Of a stretch of 64,000 bases of DNA, positions 40,332 to 49,543 are shown in pieces (position 1 is the stretch's first letter; each line of letters starts with the position of its first letter). A program made the translations under genes and the position numbers. Below the pieces are notes generated by a model that saw only the letters and a list, made by a program, of their open reading frames with translations, made no database searches and was not told the DNA's origin. Source of the stretch: WTGJ01 sp965237765 (GTDB lineage Bacteria > Chloroflexota > Anaerolineae > Aggregatilineales > Phototrophicaceae); assembly GCA_965237765.1 (NCBI GenBank), contig OZ250157.1:806001-870000 (forward strand), written 5' to 3'.

Positions 40332-42044
40332 ATGGCGCTGGATCCCATCACCGTCGAGGTCATTCACAATTACTACCTTTCCGCGGCACGCGAGATGGAA
40401 CGCAACCTCATGCGCACCGCCTATACCACCATCGTCTATGAGATCCGTGATTTCGGCCTGGGCATCTATGACAAGCACTGCCGCGTCATGGCCGAATCGC
40501 CCGGCCTGGCCATCTTCACTTGTGGTAACGATTACGGCCTCAAGAAATCGATCGAATTCATCGGCGCCGAGAATATTGAACCCGGCGACCTCATCCTCAC
40601 CTCCTACCCCTATTGGTCCTCCGCCCACCCGATGGACGTGCTGGCCATCTCGCCCATCTTCTATCAGGACGAGCTGATCGGCTATACGGCCATCAAGCAG
40701 CACTGGATCGATTTGGGGCAAAAAGAAGCCGGCTATATGCTGGATTCCACCGACGTCTTCCAGGAAGGCCTGCTCATGCCGGCCATGAAGCTCTACCGCG
40801 CCGGCGTCCGCAACGAGGAAATCGTCAACCTCATCCGCTTCAACAGCCGCATCCCTGACCGTGTCATCGGTGATATGAACGCGCAGATTTCTGCCTGCCG
40901 CACCGGCGAGCGCCGCGTGGCCGACATGGCCAAACGCTTCGGCCTCGACACCCTCTTCGAAGCCATCGAAGAGATCCTCGACCATGGCGAGCGGATCTCC
41001 CGCGCCCGCCTCGCCGAGTTGCCCAAAGGCAGCTGGACGGCCGAGGATTTTGTGGACGATGACGGCATCGATCGCGAAACGATGCTCAAACTGAAATGCA
41101 CCGTCACCATCACCGATGACGAGTTCATCGTCGATTGGAGCGGCTCGCAACCGACGACGCGCGGCCCAATGAACGTGCCGATCGGCTTGACCACCGGCGT
41201 CAGCGGCCTGGCTTTCAAAGGCGTCACCACGCCAGATTACCCTGCCAACTCCGGTCACTACCGCCCGCTCAAGGTCATCGCCCCACCCGGCGAGATCATG
41301 CACGCCACGCTGCCCGCGCCTACCTTTACCATTTGGGCCAGCCTGCTCGCGCCGGAGGTCGTCCTCAAAGCGCTGGCAAAGGGCATGCCCGACCACATTC
41401 CCGCTTGCAGCGGCGGCGATATCTTCGACGTGATGGGCCTCGGCATCCACCCGGAGACGGGTCTGCACTGGCTGGAAGCGACCAACGAGGCGGTCGGCTT
41501 TGGCGGGCACGCCGGCGGTGATGGCGAGGATGGCATCATGCACCTCACCGAGCCCGGCTGCCGCAACAACCCCGTCGAGGTGTTGGAAACCAAAGGCCCC
41601 TGGATCATCGAGAACTACGGCATGCGCCAGGACACCGGCGGACCCGGCGAGCACCGCGGCGGCGTCGGCTTAACGCGCACCTATCGCTTCCTGCACCACT
41701 CCCAAGTGTTGGCTATCGTCAAGAAAACAAAGACGGCGCCCTGGGGGATGAATGGCGGAAAAGATGGCACACCAGGCTCGGTAACCATCTGGCCGGGAAC
41801 GGAAAAAGAGCGCGTCAACGGTGCCCTGCACGAGAAAGATTTACAACCGGAGGACGTCATCATCAACTCTTCCGGTGGTGGCGGCGGCTGGGGCAACCCC
41901 CTGCGGCGAGACCCGCAACGCGTCCTCACCGATGTGCGCGATGGCTATGTATCCGAACGCAGCGCGCGGGAGGATTACGGCGTTGTCATCAACACGGGGA
42001 ACTGGTCTGTGGATGAGGAAGCGACTGCCGCCCTGCGTGCTTGA
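40332..42044 (+). CDS. HyuB paralogue 5 of the tandem array
   Basis: 570 aa, MALDPIT after the 32-nt junction. It is the first member of the second subclade, recognised by NYYLSAAREMERNLMRTAYTTIVYEIRD, FYQDELIGYTAIK, YRAGVRNEEIVNLIRFNSRIPDRVIGD, TAEDFVDDDGID and HEKDLQPEDV. The triad is H99, D102, H124. It keeps ATLPAPTFTIWASLL and PDHIPACSGGDIF. About 43 bases near 41690 are identical to paralogue 6. Confidence 0.9.
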   Translation: MALDPITVEVIHNYYLSAAREMERNLMRTAYTTIVYEIRDFGLGIYDKHCRVMAESPGLAIFTCGNDYGLKKSIEFIGAENIEPGDLILTSYPYWSSAHPMDVLAISPIFYQDELIGYTAIKQHWIDLGQKEAGYMLDSTDVFQEGLLMPAMKLYRAGVRNEEIVNLIRFNSRIPDRVIGDMNAQISACRTGERRVADMAKRFGLDTLFEAIEEILDHGERISRARLAELPKGSWTAEDFVDDDGIDRETMLKLKCTVTITDDEFIVDWSGSQPTTRGPMNVPIGLTTGVSGLAFKGVTTPDYPANSGHYRPLKVIAPPGEIMHATLPAPTFTIWASLLAPEVVLKALAKGMPDHIPACSGGDIFDVMGLGIHPETGLHWLEATNEAVGFGGHAGGDGEDGIMHLTEPGCRNNPVEVLETKGPWIIENYGMRQDTGGPGEHRGGVGLTRTYRFLHHSQVLAIVKKTKTAPWGMNGGKDGTPGSVTIWPGTEKERVNGALHEKDLQPEDVIINSSGGGGGWGNPLRRDPQRVLTDVRDGYVSERSAREDYGVVINTGNWSVDEEATAALRA

Positions 42045-42086
42045 TATACCACCGATGCGCACCACAATTTTGGAAAGGAGTAGATC

Positions 42087-43799
42087 ATGGCCGTAGACCC
42101 CATCACTGTTGAGGTGATTCACAACTACTACCTTTCGGCAGCGCGCGAGATGGAACGCAACCTCATGCGCACCGCCTATACCACCATCGTCTACGAAATC
42201 CGTGATTTCGGCCTCGGTATCTATGACAAGAATTTCCGCATGATGGCCGAATCACCTGGCCTGGCCGTTTTCACCTGTGGCAATGACTACGGCCTCCGGA
42301 AATCAATCGAATTCATCGGTATCGATAACATCGAACCCGGCGATTTCATCCTCACCTCCTATCCCTATTGGTCATCTGCACACCCCATGGATGTGTTGGC
42401 AATTTCCCCCATCTATTATAAAGACGAGTTGATCGGTTTCACCGCCATCAAACAGCACTGGGTGGACTTGGGTCAAAAAGAAGCCGGTTACATGCTGGAT
42501 TCCACCGACGTCTTCCAGGAAGGCCTGATCATGCCGGCCATGAAGCTTTACCGAGGCGGTGTACGCAACGAAGAAATCGTCAACCTCATCCGCTTCAACA
42601 GCCGCATCCCCGACCGCGTCATCGGCGATATGAACGCGCAAATCTCTGCCTGCCGCACCGGTGAGCGCCGCGTCGCCGAGATGGCCGAACGATTCGGCCT
42701 GGATACCCTCCTGGAAACCATCGAAGAGATCCTCGACCATGGCGAGCGGATTTCCCGCGCCCGACTGGCGCAGTTGCCGAAAGGCACCTGGACAGCCGAA
42801 GATTTTGCGGACGATGACGGCATCGATCGCGAAACGATGCTCAAACTGAAATGCACCATCACCATCACCGATGACGAATTCATCGTGGATTGGACCGGCT
42901 CGCATCCACGCACCTATGGCCCCATGAACCTGCCGATCGGCCTGACCACCGGCGTCAGTGGCTTGGCCTTCAAAGGCATCACGACGCCGGATTATCCCGC
43001 TAACTCCGGCCACTACCGCCCGCTCAAAGTCATCGCTCCCCCGGGTACCCTCGTGCATGCCCTGCCGCCCGCGCCGACCTTCACCCTTTGGGCCGGCTTG
43101 CTCATGCCAGAGGTCATCATGAAAGCCTTATCCCAGGGGATGCCCGATCACATCCCCGCTTGCAGCGGCGGCGATATCTTCAACGTCATGGGTCTCGGTA
43201 TCCACCCGGAAACCGGCCTGCACTGGCTGGAAGCGAATAACGAGGCGGTTGGTTTTGGCGCCTTCGAGGGGAACGATGGCGAAGACGCCATCATGCACCT
43301 TAGTGAGCCTGGCTGCCGCAACAACCCGATTGAGGTCATGGAGACCAAAGGACCCTGGATCATCGAGAACTATGGCCTGCGGCCGGATTCCGGCGGCCCC
43401 GGCGAATACCGCGGTGGCGTCGGCATTACACGCACTTATCGTTTCTTGCACCACTCCCAAGTGTTGGCTATCGTCAAGAAAACAAAGACAGCGCCCTGGG
43501 GGATGCATGGCGGCCAGAATGGCGAAGCGGGTACGGTCACCATCTGGCCCGGTACCGAAAAAGAGCGGGTCAACGGCGCGTTGCATGAAAAGGACTTGCA
43601 ACCGGAGGATGTCCTCATCAACCGGTCAGGCGGTGGTGGTGGCTGGGGCAACCCCTTCCGGCGAGACCCGCAGCACATCCTCACCGATGTCCGCGATGGC
43701 TACGTCTCCGAACATAGCGCGCGGGAGAATTACGGCGTCGTCATCGACATCGAGAATTGGACCGTTGACGAAGCAGCCACCACCGCCTTGCGCGCCTGA
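42087..43799 (+). CDS. HyuB paralogue 6 of the tandem array
   Basis: 570 aa, MAVDPIT after GGAAAGGAG. Second subclade. The triad is H99, D102, H124. Individual features: KNFRMMAESPG, PIYYKDELIGFTAIKQHWVD, GSHPRTYGPMN, TLVHALPPAPTFTLWAGLLMPEV, and NNEAVGFGAFEGNDG. Its spacer from paralogue 5 lacks the 32-nt module and has its own ribosome site. The frame is intact. Confidence 0.9.
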   Translation: MAVDPITVEVIHNYYLSAAREMERNLMRTAYTTIVYEIRDFGLGIYDKNFRMMAESPGLAVFTCGNDYGLRKSIEFIGIDNIEPGDFILTSYPYWSSAHPMDVLAISPIYYKDELIGFTAIKQHWVDLGQKEAGYMLDSTDVFQEGLIMPAMKLYRGGVRNEEIVNLIRFNSRIPDRVIGDMNAQISACRTGERRVAEMAERFGLDTLLETIEEILDHGERISRARLAQLPKGTWTAEDFADDDGIDRETMLKLKCTITITDDEFIVDWTGSHPRTYGPMNLPIGLTTGVSGLAFKGITTPDYPANSGHYRPLKVIAPPGTLVHALPPAPTFTLWAGLLMPEVIMKALSQGMPDHIPACSGGDIFNVMGLGIHPETGLHWLEANNEAVGFGAFEGNDGEDAIMHLSEPGCRNNPIEVMETKGPWIIENYGLRPDSGGPGEYRGGVGITRTYRFLHHSQVLAIVKKTKTAPWGMHGGQNGEAGTVTIWPGTEKERVNGALHEKDLQPEDVLINRSGGGGGWGNPFRRDPQHILTDVRDGYVSEHSARENYGVVIDIENWTVDEAATTALRA

Positions 43800-43840
43800 A
43801 ACACTCTTACGCTCAAATCCAATCGTTTGAGGGGATAAGT

Positions 43841-45553
43841 TTGTCCCTGGATCCGATCACCGTCGAGGTCATACATAATTATTACCTCTCTGCGGCGCGG
43901 GAGATGGAACGCAACCTCATGCGCACCGCCTATACCACCATCGTCTATGAAATCCGCGACTTTGGCCTCGGCATTTATGACAAGCACTGCCGCTTGTTGG
44001 CCGAAGCACCCGGCCTGGCCGTCTTCACCCGCGGCAATGACTACGGACTCCAAAATTCCGTGGAATTCATCGGCATCGAAAACTTCGAACCCGGTGACCT
44101 CGTCCTCACTTCCTACCCCTACTGGTCTTCCGCTCATCCTATGGATGTGCTGGCCCTCTCCCCCATCTTCTATCAAGAAGAGCTGATCGGCTTCACCGCC
44201 ATCAAACAACACTGGATCGACCTGGGCCAAAAAGAAGCTGGTTACATGATAGATTCCACCGAGGTCTTCCAGGAAGGCTTACTCATGCCGGCCATGAAGC
44301 TTTACCGCGCCGGCGTCCGAAACGAAGAAATCGTCAATCTCATCCGCTTCAATAGCCGCATCCCGGACCGCGTCATCGGCGATATGAACGCGCAGATCTC
44401 CGCTTGTCGCACCGGCGAGCGCCGCGTCTCTGAAATTGCCAAGCGTTTCGGGCTGGAAACTCTGCAGGAAGCCATCGAGGCCATCCTCGACCATGGTGAG
44501 CGGATTTCCCGCGCCCGCCTGGCGCAATTGCCGAAAGGCACTTGGACGGCCGAAGATTTTGCGGATGATGACGGCATCAACCGCGATACGATGCTCAAAC
44601 TGAAGGTGAAAGTTACAATCACGGACGACGAATTCATCGTCGATTGGACCGGCTCCCACACTCGTACCCAAGGCCCCATGAACCTACCGATCGGCCTGAC
44701 CAACGGCGTCAGCGGTCTGGCCTTCAAAGGCATCACGACGCCAGATTATCCCGCCAATGCCGGGCATTTTCGGCCTTTGAAAGTCATTGCTGCTCCCGGT
44801 ACCCTCATGCATGCCCTGCCGCCTGCGCCAACTTTCGTGCTTAGGACCGGCATGCTCTTGCCAGAAGTCATCATGAAAGCCTTATCTCAGGAGATGCCCG
44901 AACTCATCCCCGCTTGCAGTGGTGGCGATATTTTCGCCATCATGGGCCTCGGCACACACCCGGAAACCGGTCTACCCTGGCTGGAAGCGCACAACGAGGC
45001 CATCGGATTCGGTGCCTTCGCCGGCAACGATGGCGAAGATGGCATCATGCACCTCGGCGAGCCTGGCTGTCGTAACAACCCGATTGAAGTCATGGAAACC
45101 AAAGGACCCTGGATCATCGAGAACTACGGTTTTTTGCCGGATACCGGCGGCCCGGGCGAATTCCGTGGCGGCGTCGGCGTCACGCGCTCCTATCGCTTCC
45201 TGCACCCATCACATCTTTTAGTCATCGTCAAGAAAACGAAAACCGCTCCCTGGGGCATGAATGGCGGTAAGAATGGCACACCAGGTTCGGTTACCATCTG
45301 GCCGGGAACGGATAAAGAACGCACCAACGGTTCCTTGCATGAAAAGGACATACAACCCGAAGATGTCTTCATCAACCGCTCCGGCGGAGGTGGCGGCTGG
45401 GGCAACCCCTTCCAGCGAGACCCGCAGCGCGTCCTCACCGATGTCCGCGATGGCTACGTCTCCGAACATAGCGCGCGCGAAGATTACGGCGTCGTGATCG
45501 ACACCGTGAATTGGGCGGACGACGAAGCCGCCACAGCCGCCTTGCGCGCCTGA
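43841..45553 (+). CDS. HyuB paralogue 7 of the tandem array, TTG start
   Basis: 570 aa from TTG 43841 (MSLDPIT) with GAGGGG eight bases upstream; no ATG is suitably placed. Second subclade. The triad is H99, D102, H124. This is the most altered member in the central region: APTFVLRTGMLLPEV where others have FT(I/L)WA(S/G)LL, and EMPELIPACSGGD where others have GMPD(R/H)IPACSGGD. HNEAIGFGAFAGNDG and HLGEPGC are also unique. It ends the operon; about 100 nt separate it from CcdA-TlpA. Confidence 0.9.
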   Translation: MSLDPITVEVIHNYYLSAAREMERNLMRTAYTTIVYEIRDFGLGIYDKHCRLLAEAPGLAVFTRGNDYGLQNSVEFIGIENFEPGDLVLTSYPYWSSAHPMDVLALSPIFYQEELIGFTAIKQHWIDLGQKEAGYMIDSTEVFQEGLLMPAMKLYRAGVRNEEIVNLIRFNSRIPDRVIGDMNAQISACRTGERRVSEIAKRFGLETLQEAIEAILDHGERISRARLAQLPKGTWTAEDFADDDGINRDTMLKLKVKVTITDDEFIVDWTGSHTRTQGPMNLPIGLTNGVSGLAFKGITTPDYPANAGHFRPLKVIAAPGTLMHALPPAPTFVLRTGMLLPEVIMKALSQEMPELIPACSGGDIFAIMGLGTHPETGLPWLEAHNEAIGFGAFAGNDGEDGIMHLGEPGCRNNPIEVMETKGPWIIENYGFLPDTGGPGEFRGGVGVTRSYRFLHPSHLLVIVKKTKTAPWGMNGGKNGTPGSVTIWPGTDKERTNGSLHEKDIQPEDVFINRSGGGGGWGNPFQRDPQRVLTDVRDGYVSEHSAREDYGVVIDTVNWADDEAATAALRA

Positions 45554-45659
45554 CCTTTCCGCGCACTTCATATCGGTGTAAGAATTCGCGCCCGTAATTC
45601 GTGTATCATGATGGCGTTCCGGTTTGGCACGCGCGCCGGTTCGCTTTATGGGTGCGAGC

Positions 45660-47312
45660 ATGCTTGATTTCGACAGTTTCTACCAATTGGGTCTCGGTAT
45701 CCAAATCATCCTGGCGTTGACAGCAGGCTTTGTCTCGTTCGCGTCGCCCTGCGTGTTGCCGCTCGTGCCCGCTTATATCGGCTATATGGGCGGACAGACG
45801 GCGCAGACGGTGGTCGCACAAATTCGAGTGGGCAAAAAAGCCAGCGTCCGCCGCCCGCCCCTCGCTGCCCGCCTCGCCACCCTAAGCCATGGCCTGGCTT
45901 TCGTGGCCGGCTTCACGCTCTTTTTCGTCAGCTTCGGTCTCATTACTTACGCGCTCATCATCCGCGTGCTGGGCAGCGGCAACGTCTCGCTGGTTACCGA
46001 TATCCTGGGGCGCGTGGGCGGGACGGTGATCATCTTCTTCGGTCTGCATTTCATGGGCATCATGCCGCGGCTCTTCGAGTGGCTGCGCGCGCGCCCACGC
46101 CTGCTCGGCCATCCCGCGCTCACACCCATCGTCGCGGTGGCGCTGGCGCTATGGACCGTCTGGGCCTGGATGACACCCACCCTCATCCTACTGATCGGCG
46201 CGACGATCTTTCTCTGGCTCGTCCTGGGCAACGCCTTCCTGCGTCCGGCTGCTTTCTGGGAACGAACGCTGTCACGCCTGCAAACGATCATCTATTCCGA
46301 CACACGGCTGGAAATGACGGCGAGCGGCGCCCAGGGCTACCACCATTCCGCCTTCATGGGCATCGTCTTCTCCGCCGGTTGGACGCCCTGTATCGGCCCC
46401 ATCTTCGGCGCCATCTTGACGCTGGTGAGCAGCGGCGGCGGCTCAAGCAGCCTGGGCGCCGATATCGCGCGTGGCACTGTGCTGCTCGTCGCCTATTCGC
46501 TCGGCCTCGGCATCCCCTTCCTGCTGACAGCGCTCCTCCTGGATAGCGCCCAGGGCCTCCTGCGGCAATTGCGGCAACATGCGCAGATCATCGCCCGTTT
46601 CAGTGGCGTCTTCCTCGTCGGCATCGGCCTGCTCGTCGCCAGCGGCCAGCTGCAGGATTGGAGCCTGCGCTTCTCCAACCAATTCGCCGAAGCCTCCATC
46701 GAATTGGAAGAACGCGTCGTCGGCGGCGTGAGCGACCTGCTGGGCGTCGCTGACGCGCAGCCAGCGGCTGATGCGGTCGGGAATGCCCCGCCGGTAAGCG
46801 AGGGACTCTCCATTCCCTCCGGCAGCTCGGCGCTCGCCTTACCGTCCGCGGACACGAGCACCGAGCTGGCCCTGCCGCCGCGCGTCGGCCTTTCCGATGG
46901 CGACCAGGCGCCAGATTTCACAATCCGCACCATCGCCGGCGAAGAATATCCGCTCTCCGCATTGCGCGGCCAGGTCGTGCTGTTGAATTTCTGGGCGACC
47001 TGGTGCGGCCCCTGCGAGCGTGAGATGCCCGAGCTACAAGCGGTCTACGATGCCTATCGCGAGCGCGGTTTCACCATGATCGCCGTCAATTTTGAGGAGA
47101 GCGCCGAACGCATCGCCGCCTTCGCCGAGGAGCACGTGCTGAGCTTCTCCCTCGCTCTGGATGAAAGCGGCGCGATCCACGAGCGCTACGCCATCATCGG
47201 GCAGCCACGAACCGTGATCCTGGACGAGCGCGGCGTTATCCTAAAGACCTTCCACGGTCTCGTTGTCCAGGCACAATTGGAGGCGATACTGGCGGAACGC
47301 TTCACAGGATGA
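45660..47312 (+). CDS. CcdA-like transmembrane thiol transporter fused to a TlpA thioredoxin domain
   Basis: About 550 aa from ATG 45660 (ATG 45648 is possible; neither has a strong ribosome site). The N-terminal ~350 residues form the CcdA/DsbD-beta membrane domain, with the paired cysteines in SFASPCVLPLVPAYIG and AGWTPCIGPIFG. A central linker of about 90 residues is rich in Ala/Ser/Pro. The C-terminal domain has the thioredoxin motif WATWCGPCEREMPE and TlpA-like VNFEES. Electrons from the cytoplasm would pass through the membrane domain to the attached outer thioredoxin, serving cytochrome c maturation or disulfide reduction. The next gene overlaps its stop by four bases. Confidence 0.92.
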   Translation: MLDFDSFYQLGLGIQIILALTAGFVSFASPCVLPLVPAYIGYMGGQTAQTVVAQIRVGKKASVRRPPLAARLATLSHGLAFVAGFTLFFVSFGLITYALIIRVLGSGNVSLVTDILGRVGGTVIIFFGLHFMGIMPRLFEWLRARPRLLGHPALTPIVAVALALWTVWAWMTPTLILLIGATIFLWLVLGNAFLRPAAFWERTLSRLQTIIYSDTRLEMTASGAQGYHHSAFMGIVFSAGWTPCIGPIFGAILTLVSSGGGSSSLGADIARGTVLLVAYSLGLGIPFLLTALLLDSAQGLLRQLRQHAQIIARFSGVFLVGIGLLVASGQLQDWSLRFSNQFAEASIELEERVVGGVSDLLGVADAQPAADAVGNAPPVSEGLSIPSGSSALALPSADTSTELALPPRVGLSDGDQAPDFTIRTIAGEEYPLSALRGQVVLLNFWATWCGPCEREMPELQAVYDAYRERGFTMIAVNFEESAERIAAFAEEHVLSFSLALDESGAIHERYAIIGQPRTVILDERGVILKTFHGLVVQAQLEAILAERFTG

Positions 47313-48103
47313 GGCGGGTATGGCCCGGCGCGCGGCGGCATTTGGCGCTGCATTGGCTGAATGCGATCACGCTGGCGATCGCCCTCTTCGTGGGCGGGGC
47401 GCTGGCGGCGCCAGTCTTCGCGCGGCTGGGCTGGTCGGGCGCAGCCCACGTGCTCTACGACTTGTATTCCCCTTTCTGTCACCAATTCGCCTTCCGTTCC
47501 TTTTTCCTCTTTGGCGAGAGCGCAACCTACCCGCGCGAAATCAGCGGCGGCAACACACCCTATTTTGAGGACGCGGCCCTCGCTTCACCCGTGTATCGTT
47601 CGCTGTATGTAGAGCAGGTTGCCATCGGTGAGGAGCGTGGCCGAACGCGCGGACCCATCGGCGCGGACGGCCGTGGCCCGAACGACGCGCAATTCATCAC
47701 TCGCGAAAATCTGGTTGTCTTTTCGCCGGCCTTGCAATTTGCGGCGCGCGAATTCGCCGGCGACGCGCGCTTCGGTTATAAGATCGCCCTTTGCGAGCGC
47801 GACATCGCGATCTGGCTGGCGATGCTGTTGGCAGTGCTGCTATTTCGGCGCGTGCGCAAACGCCTGCGGCCGCCACCCATCTCGCTCTACCTGTTGCTCG
47901 GCTTGGCGCCCATCGGCATCGATGGCCTGAGCCAGCTCCTCGGTTATCCGCCCTTCACCTTTTGGCCCGCGCGCGAAACGCTGCCTCATTTTCGCGTGCT
48001 GACCGGCGCGCTTTTCGGCGCGATGAATATTTGGCTCATCTTTCCGCATCTCGAAGCTGCAAACCGCCAAGCCGATTACCAACCGTCGCCAAATCCGCTA
48101 TAA
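47309..48103 (+). CDS. DUF2085 membrane protein
   Basis: 264 aa, ATGA overlap with the CcdA-TlpA gene. Hydrophobic helices lie at about residues 18-40 and at the C terminus. The family motif YSPFCHQFAFRSFFLFGE (about 53-70) is followed by a long soluble insert (YPREISGGNT...) and then KIALCERDIAIWLAMLLAVL, with PIGIDGLSQLLG near residue 215. DUF2085 proteins have CHQ and CxRD-like conserved residues but no known function. Coupling to a thiol-redox gene suggests a role with cysteines outside the membrane; this is inference. Confidence 0.85.
   Translation: MRRVWPGARRHLALHWLNAITLAIALFVGGALAAPVFARLGWSGAAHVLYDLYSPFCHQFAFRSFFLFGESATYPREISGGNTPYFEDAALASPVYRSLYVEQVAIGEERGRTRGPIGADGRGPNDAQFITRENLVVFSPALQFAAREFAGDARFGYKIALCERDIAIWLAMLLAVLLFRRVRKRLRPPPISLYLLLGLAPIGIDGLSQLLGYPPFTFWPARETLPHFRVLTGALFGAMNIWLIFPHLEAANRQADYQPSPNPL
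48075..48103 (+). promoter_or_regulatory. Promoter of the HEAT-repeat gene
   Basis: TTACCA (48075-48080), 17-bp spacer, TATAAT (48098-48103). It overlaps the end of the DUF2085 gene and is about 15 nt before the HEAT ATG, giving a very short or leaderless message. Confidence 0.55.
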
Positions 48104-48118
48104 TGGAGGCGTAGTACG

Positions 48119-49225
48119 ATGAGGCATGCGATGAACCAAGCGCCCGAATTCTCTCAATTACTGCGTGACCTGGAAAACGGCGATGCCCATCGGCAACACA
48201 GCGCCGTTTTTCGTTTGGCCAGGTTGGGGACGGCGCGGGCCGTCGATGCCCTGTTGACGGCGCTGGGTAACGGCGAGCACCGCCTGCGCGCCAGCATCGT
48301 CTCCGCACTCATCCGCACGCGGGATCCGCGCGTCCTGCCCGCCCTGACCACGCACCTCTTGCGCGACCGCAGCGTCCGCGTCCGTTGCGCGGTGGCGCGC
48401 GCCCTGGCAAAACGCGGAAAAAGCATCGCCATCCCTTCGTTGGCCGCCAGCGCGGCAAAAGACCCCTCACGCACCGTCCGGGCCGCCAGCCTGCGCGCCC
48501 TGGGGAAATTGGGCGATAGCGCCGCCCTGCCCACCCTGGCACAATCCTTGCTCTGCGATTCAGATCCGCACGCGCGCCGCGCCGCCATGCAAGCGATCCT
48601 CCAATTGGGCGATAGCGCCGCCCTGCCCGCCTTATGCGAGGCGCTGGCAGCCGACGCGCACCCCTCCCTTCGTGTCGAAGCGGCGTATACCTGCTCGGCC
48701 TTCGCCGGTGATAACGCCCTTCAATCCCTCGAATCCTCCCTGGCTAATGACTCGTCGCCCAGGGTCCGCAAAGCCTGCGCCGAGGCCCTGGGTAAATTGG
48801 GCAGCGAGCGCAGCCTACCAGCGCTGACCGACACGCTGGAAACCGACGCGAATCACTTCGTGCGCTGGGCGGCGGCGCGCTCACTGGGATATATCGGCGC
48901 TGAAGGGGCGATCGAACCCCTGCTGCGCTCGTTGGCAAACGACTCCTCCAGCTACGTCTGTCTGGCGGCGGCGCGCGCGCTTTGGGAATTCGGCGAGTTG
49001 GCGATGGAGCGCGTCATCGCCAACCTGCACGACGCCGACCCACGCATCCGCGCTATGGCCTTCGCCTCGCTCGAATGGCTGACGACCGATGAAGAGATCG
49101 GCTACACAGCAGAAGAAGACATTACAACCGAAAGCAATGTGGATTTCGACGACGCGGGCGCCGAAGGCGGCTTCCCCGCCCGCGGGTTGGGCGAAGACGA
49201 CCCGACGAGCAGCGCCTGGAACTAA
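48119..49225 (+). CDS. HEAT-repeat (PBS-lyase-type) protein
   Basis: 368 aa, GGAGG nine bases before ATG 48119. About ten repeats of roughly 31 residues run from residue 10 to 320, with the pattern ALxxLGxxxALPxLxxxLxxDxxxxVRxAAAxAL (for example DPSRTVRAASLRALGKLGD). The C-terminal ~45 residues are acidic and non-repetitive. Such alpha-solenoids act as protein-binding scaffolds; no enzymatic domain is present. The next small gene follows 11 bases downstream and is probably co-expressed. Confidence 0.88.
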   Translation: MRHAMNQAPEFSQLLRDLENGDAHRQHSAVFRLARLGTARAVDALLTALGNGEHRLRASIVSALIRTRDPRVLPALTTHLLRDRSVRVRCAVARALAKRGKSIAIPSLAASAAKDPSRTVRAASLRALGKLGDSAALPTLAQSLLCDSDPHARRAAMQAILQLGDSAALPALCEALAADAHPSLRVEAAYTCSAFAGDNALQSLESSLANDSSPRVRKACAEALGKLGSERSLPALTDTLETDANHFVRWAAARSLGYIGAEGAIEPLLRSLANDSSSYVCLAAARALWEFGELAMERVIANLHDADPRIRAMAFASLEWLTTDEEIGYTAEEDITTESNVDFDDAGAEGGFPARGLGEDDPTSSAWN

Positions 49226-49236
49226 GCGCCTACCTG

Positions 49237-49497
49237 ATGGCTGAAAAACAATTGGCGCGTTGCCCTTCTTGCGATGGCTATGGCTGGTTCGCGGAGGAAA
49301 GCGCGCAAGACCGCGCGCAAGATTGCGCCTGGTGTGGTGGCCTCGGCTACGTGGCGCGCGATGAGCGCGGCGTCGATCGGCCCATCCCCCCCGCCGAGTA
49401 TGCGCAGCTGGCCGCGGCGCTCGAGCAGCTGGATGAGGAACGCCTGCGCGAGCTGGGGTACAGTGGCGAAGCAAAAGCGCCACCCCGCGCAAACTGA
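49237..49497 (+). CDS. Small zinc-finger-like protein (DnaJ-type CxxC repeats)
   Basis: 86 aa. Two CxxCxGxG-like elements, CPSCDGYGW and CAWCGGLGY, are separated by about 15 residues, which is enough to bind one zinc ion as in the DnaJ central domain. The C-terminal part is a predicted helix (YAQLAAALEQLDEERLRELGY). It has no J domain. Possible roles are protein binding or redox; the family is unknown to me. It is transcribed with the HEAT gene. Confidence 0.75.
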   Translation: MAEKQLARCPSCDGYGWFAEESAQDRAQDCAWCGGLGYVARDERGVDRPIPPAEYAQLAAALEQLDEERLRELGYSGEAKAPPRAN

Positions 49498-49510
49498 CCG
49501 ATATTAACGA

Positions 49511-49536
49511 CAAACGGACGGCCCCTTTGCCGTCCG
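49511..49536 (-). terminator. Terminator of tRNA-Gly
   Basis: An 8-bp stem CGGACGGC/GCCGTCCG with a short A/G-rich loop, followed in the transcript by TTTGTCGTT. It lies eight bases past the tRNA 3' end and could act for both strands. Confidence 0.65.
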
Positions 49537-49543
49537 CCTGCGA

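Larger units (their letters stand above)
33360..45553 (+). repeat. Seven-copy tandem gene array of HyuB paralogues
   Basis: The period is about 1.73-1.76 kb and all copies are on the same strand, open and 569-573 aa. Two subclades occupy contiguous positions (copies 1-4, copies 5-7), which fits growth by repeated unequal crossing-over from two founders. All keep the His-Asp-His ligand positions, which argues against decay. Confidence 0.93.

Noticed and set aside
40230..41654. 474-residue minus-strand frame opposite HyuB paralogue 5
   Set aside because: Antisense shadow; similar frames occur opposite the other paralogues because their codon use is the same.
33360..45553. CRISPR-like or modular (PKS-type) repeat reading of the repeated region
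   Set aside because: Repeats are whole 1.7-kb genes with separate starts and stops; there are no short repeats with spacers and no fused modules.
45580..45608. Promoter before CcdA-TlpA using TATCAT at 45603
   Set aside because: No acceptable -35 at 16-18 bp; similarity too weak to annotate.
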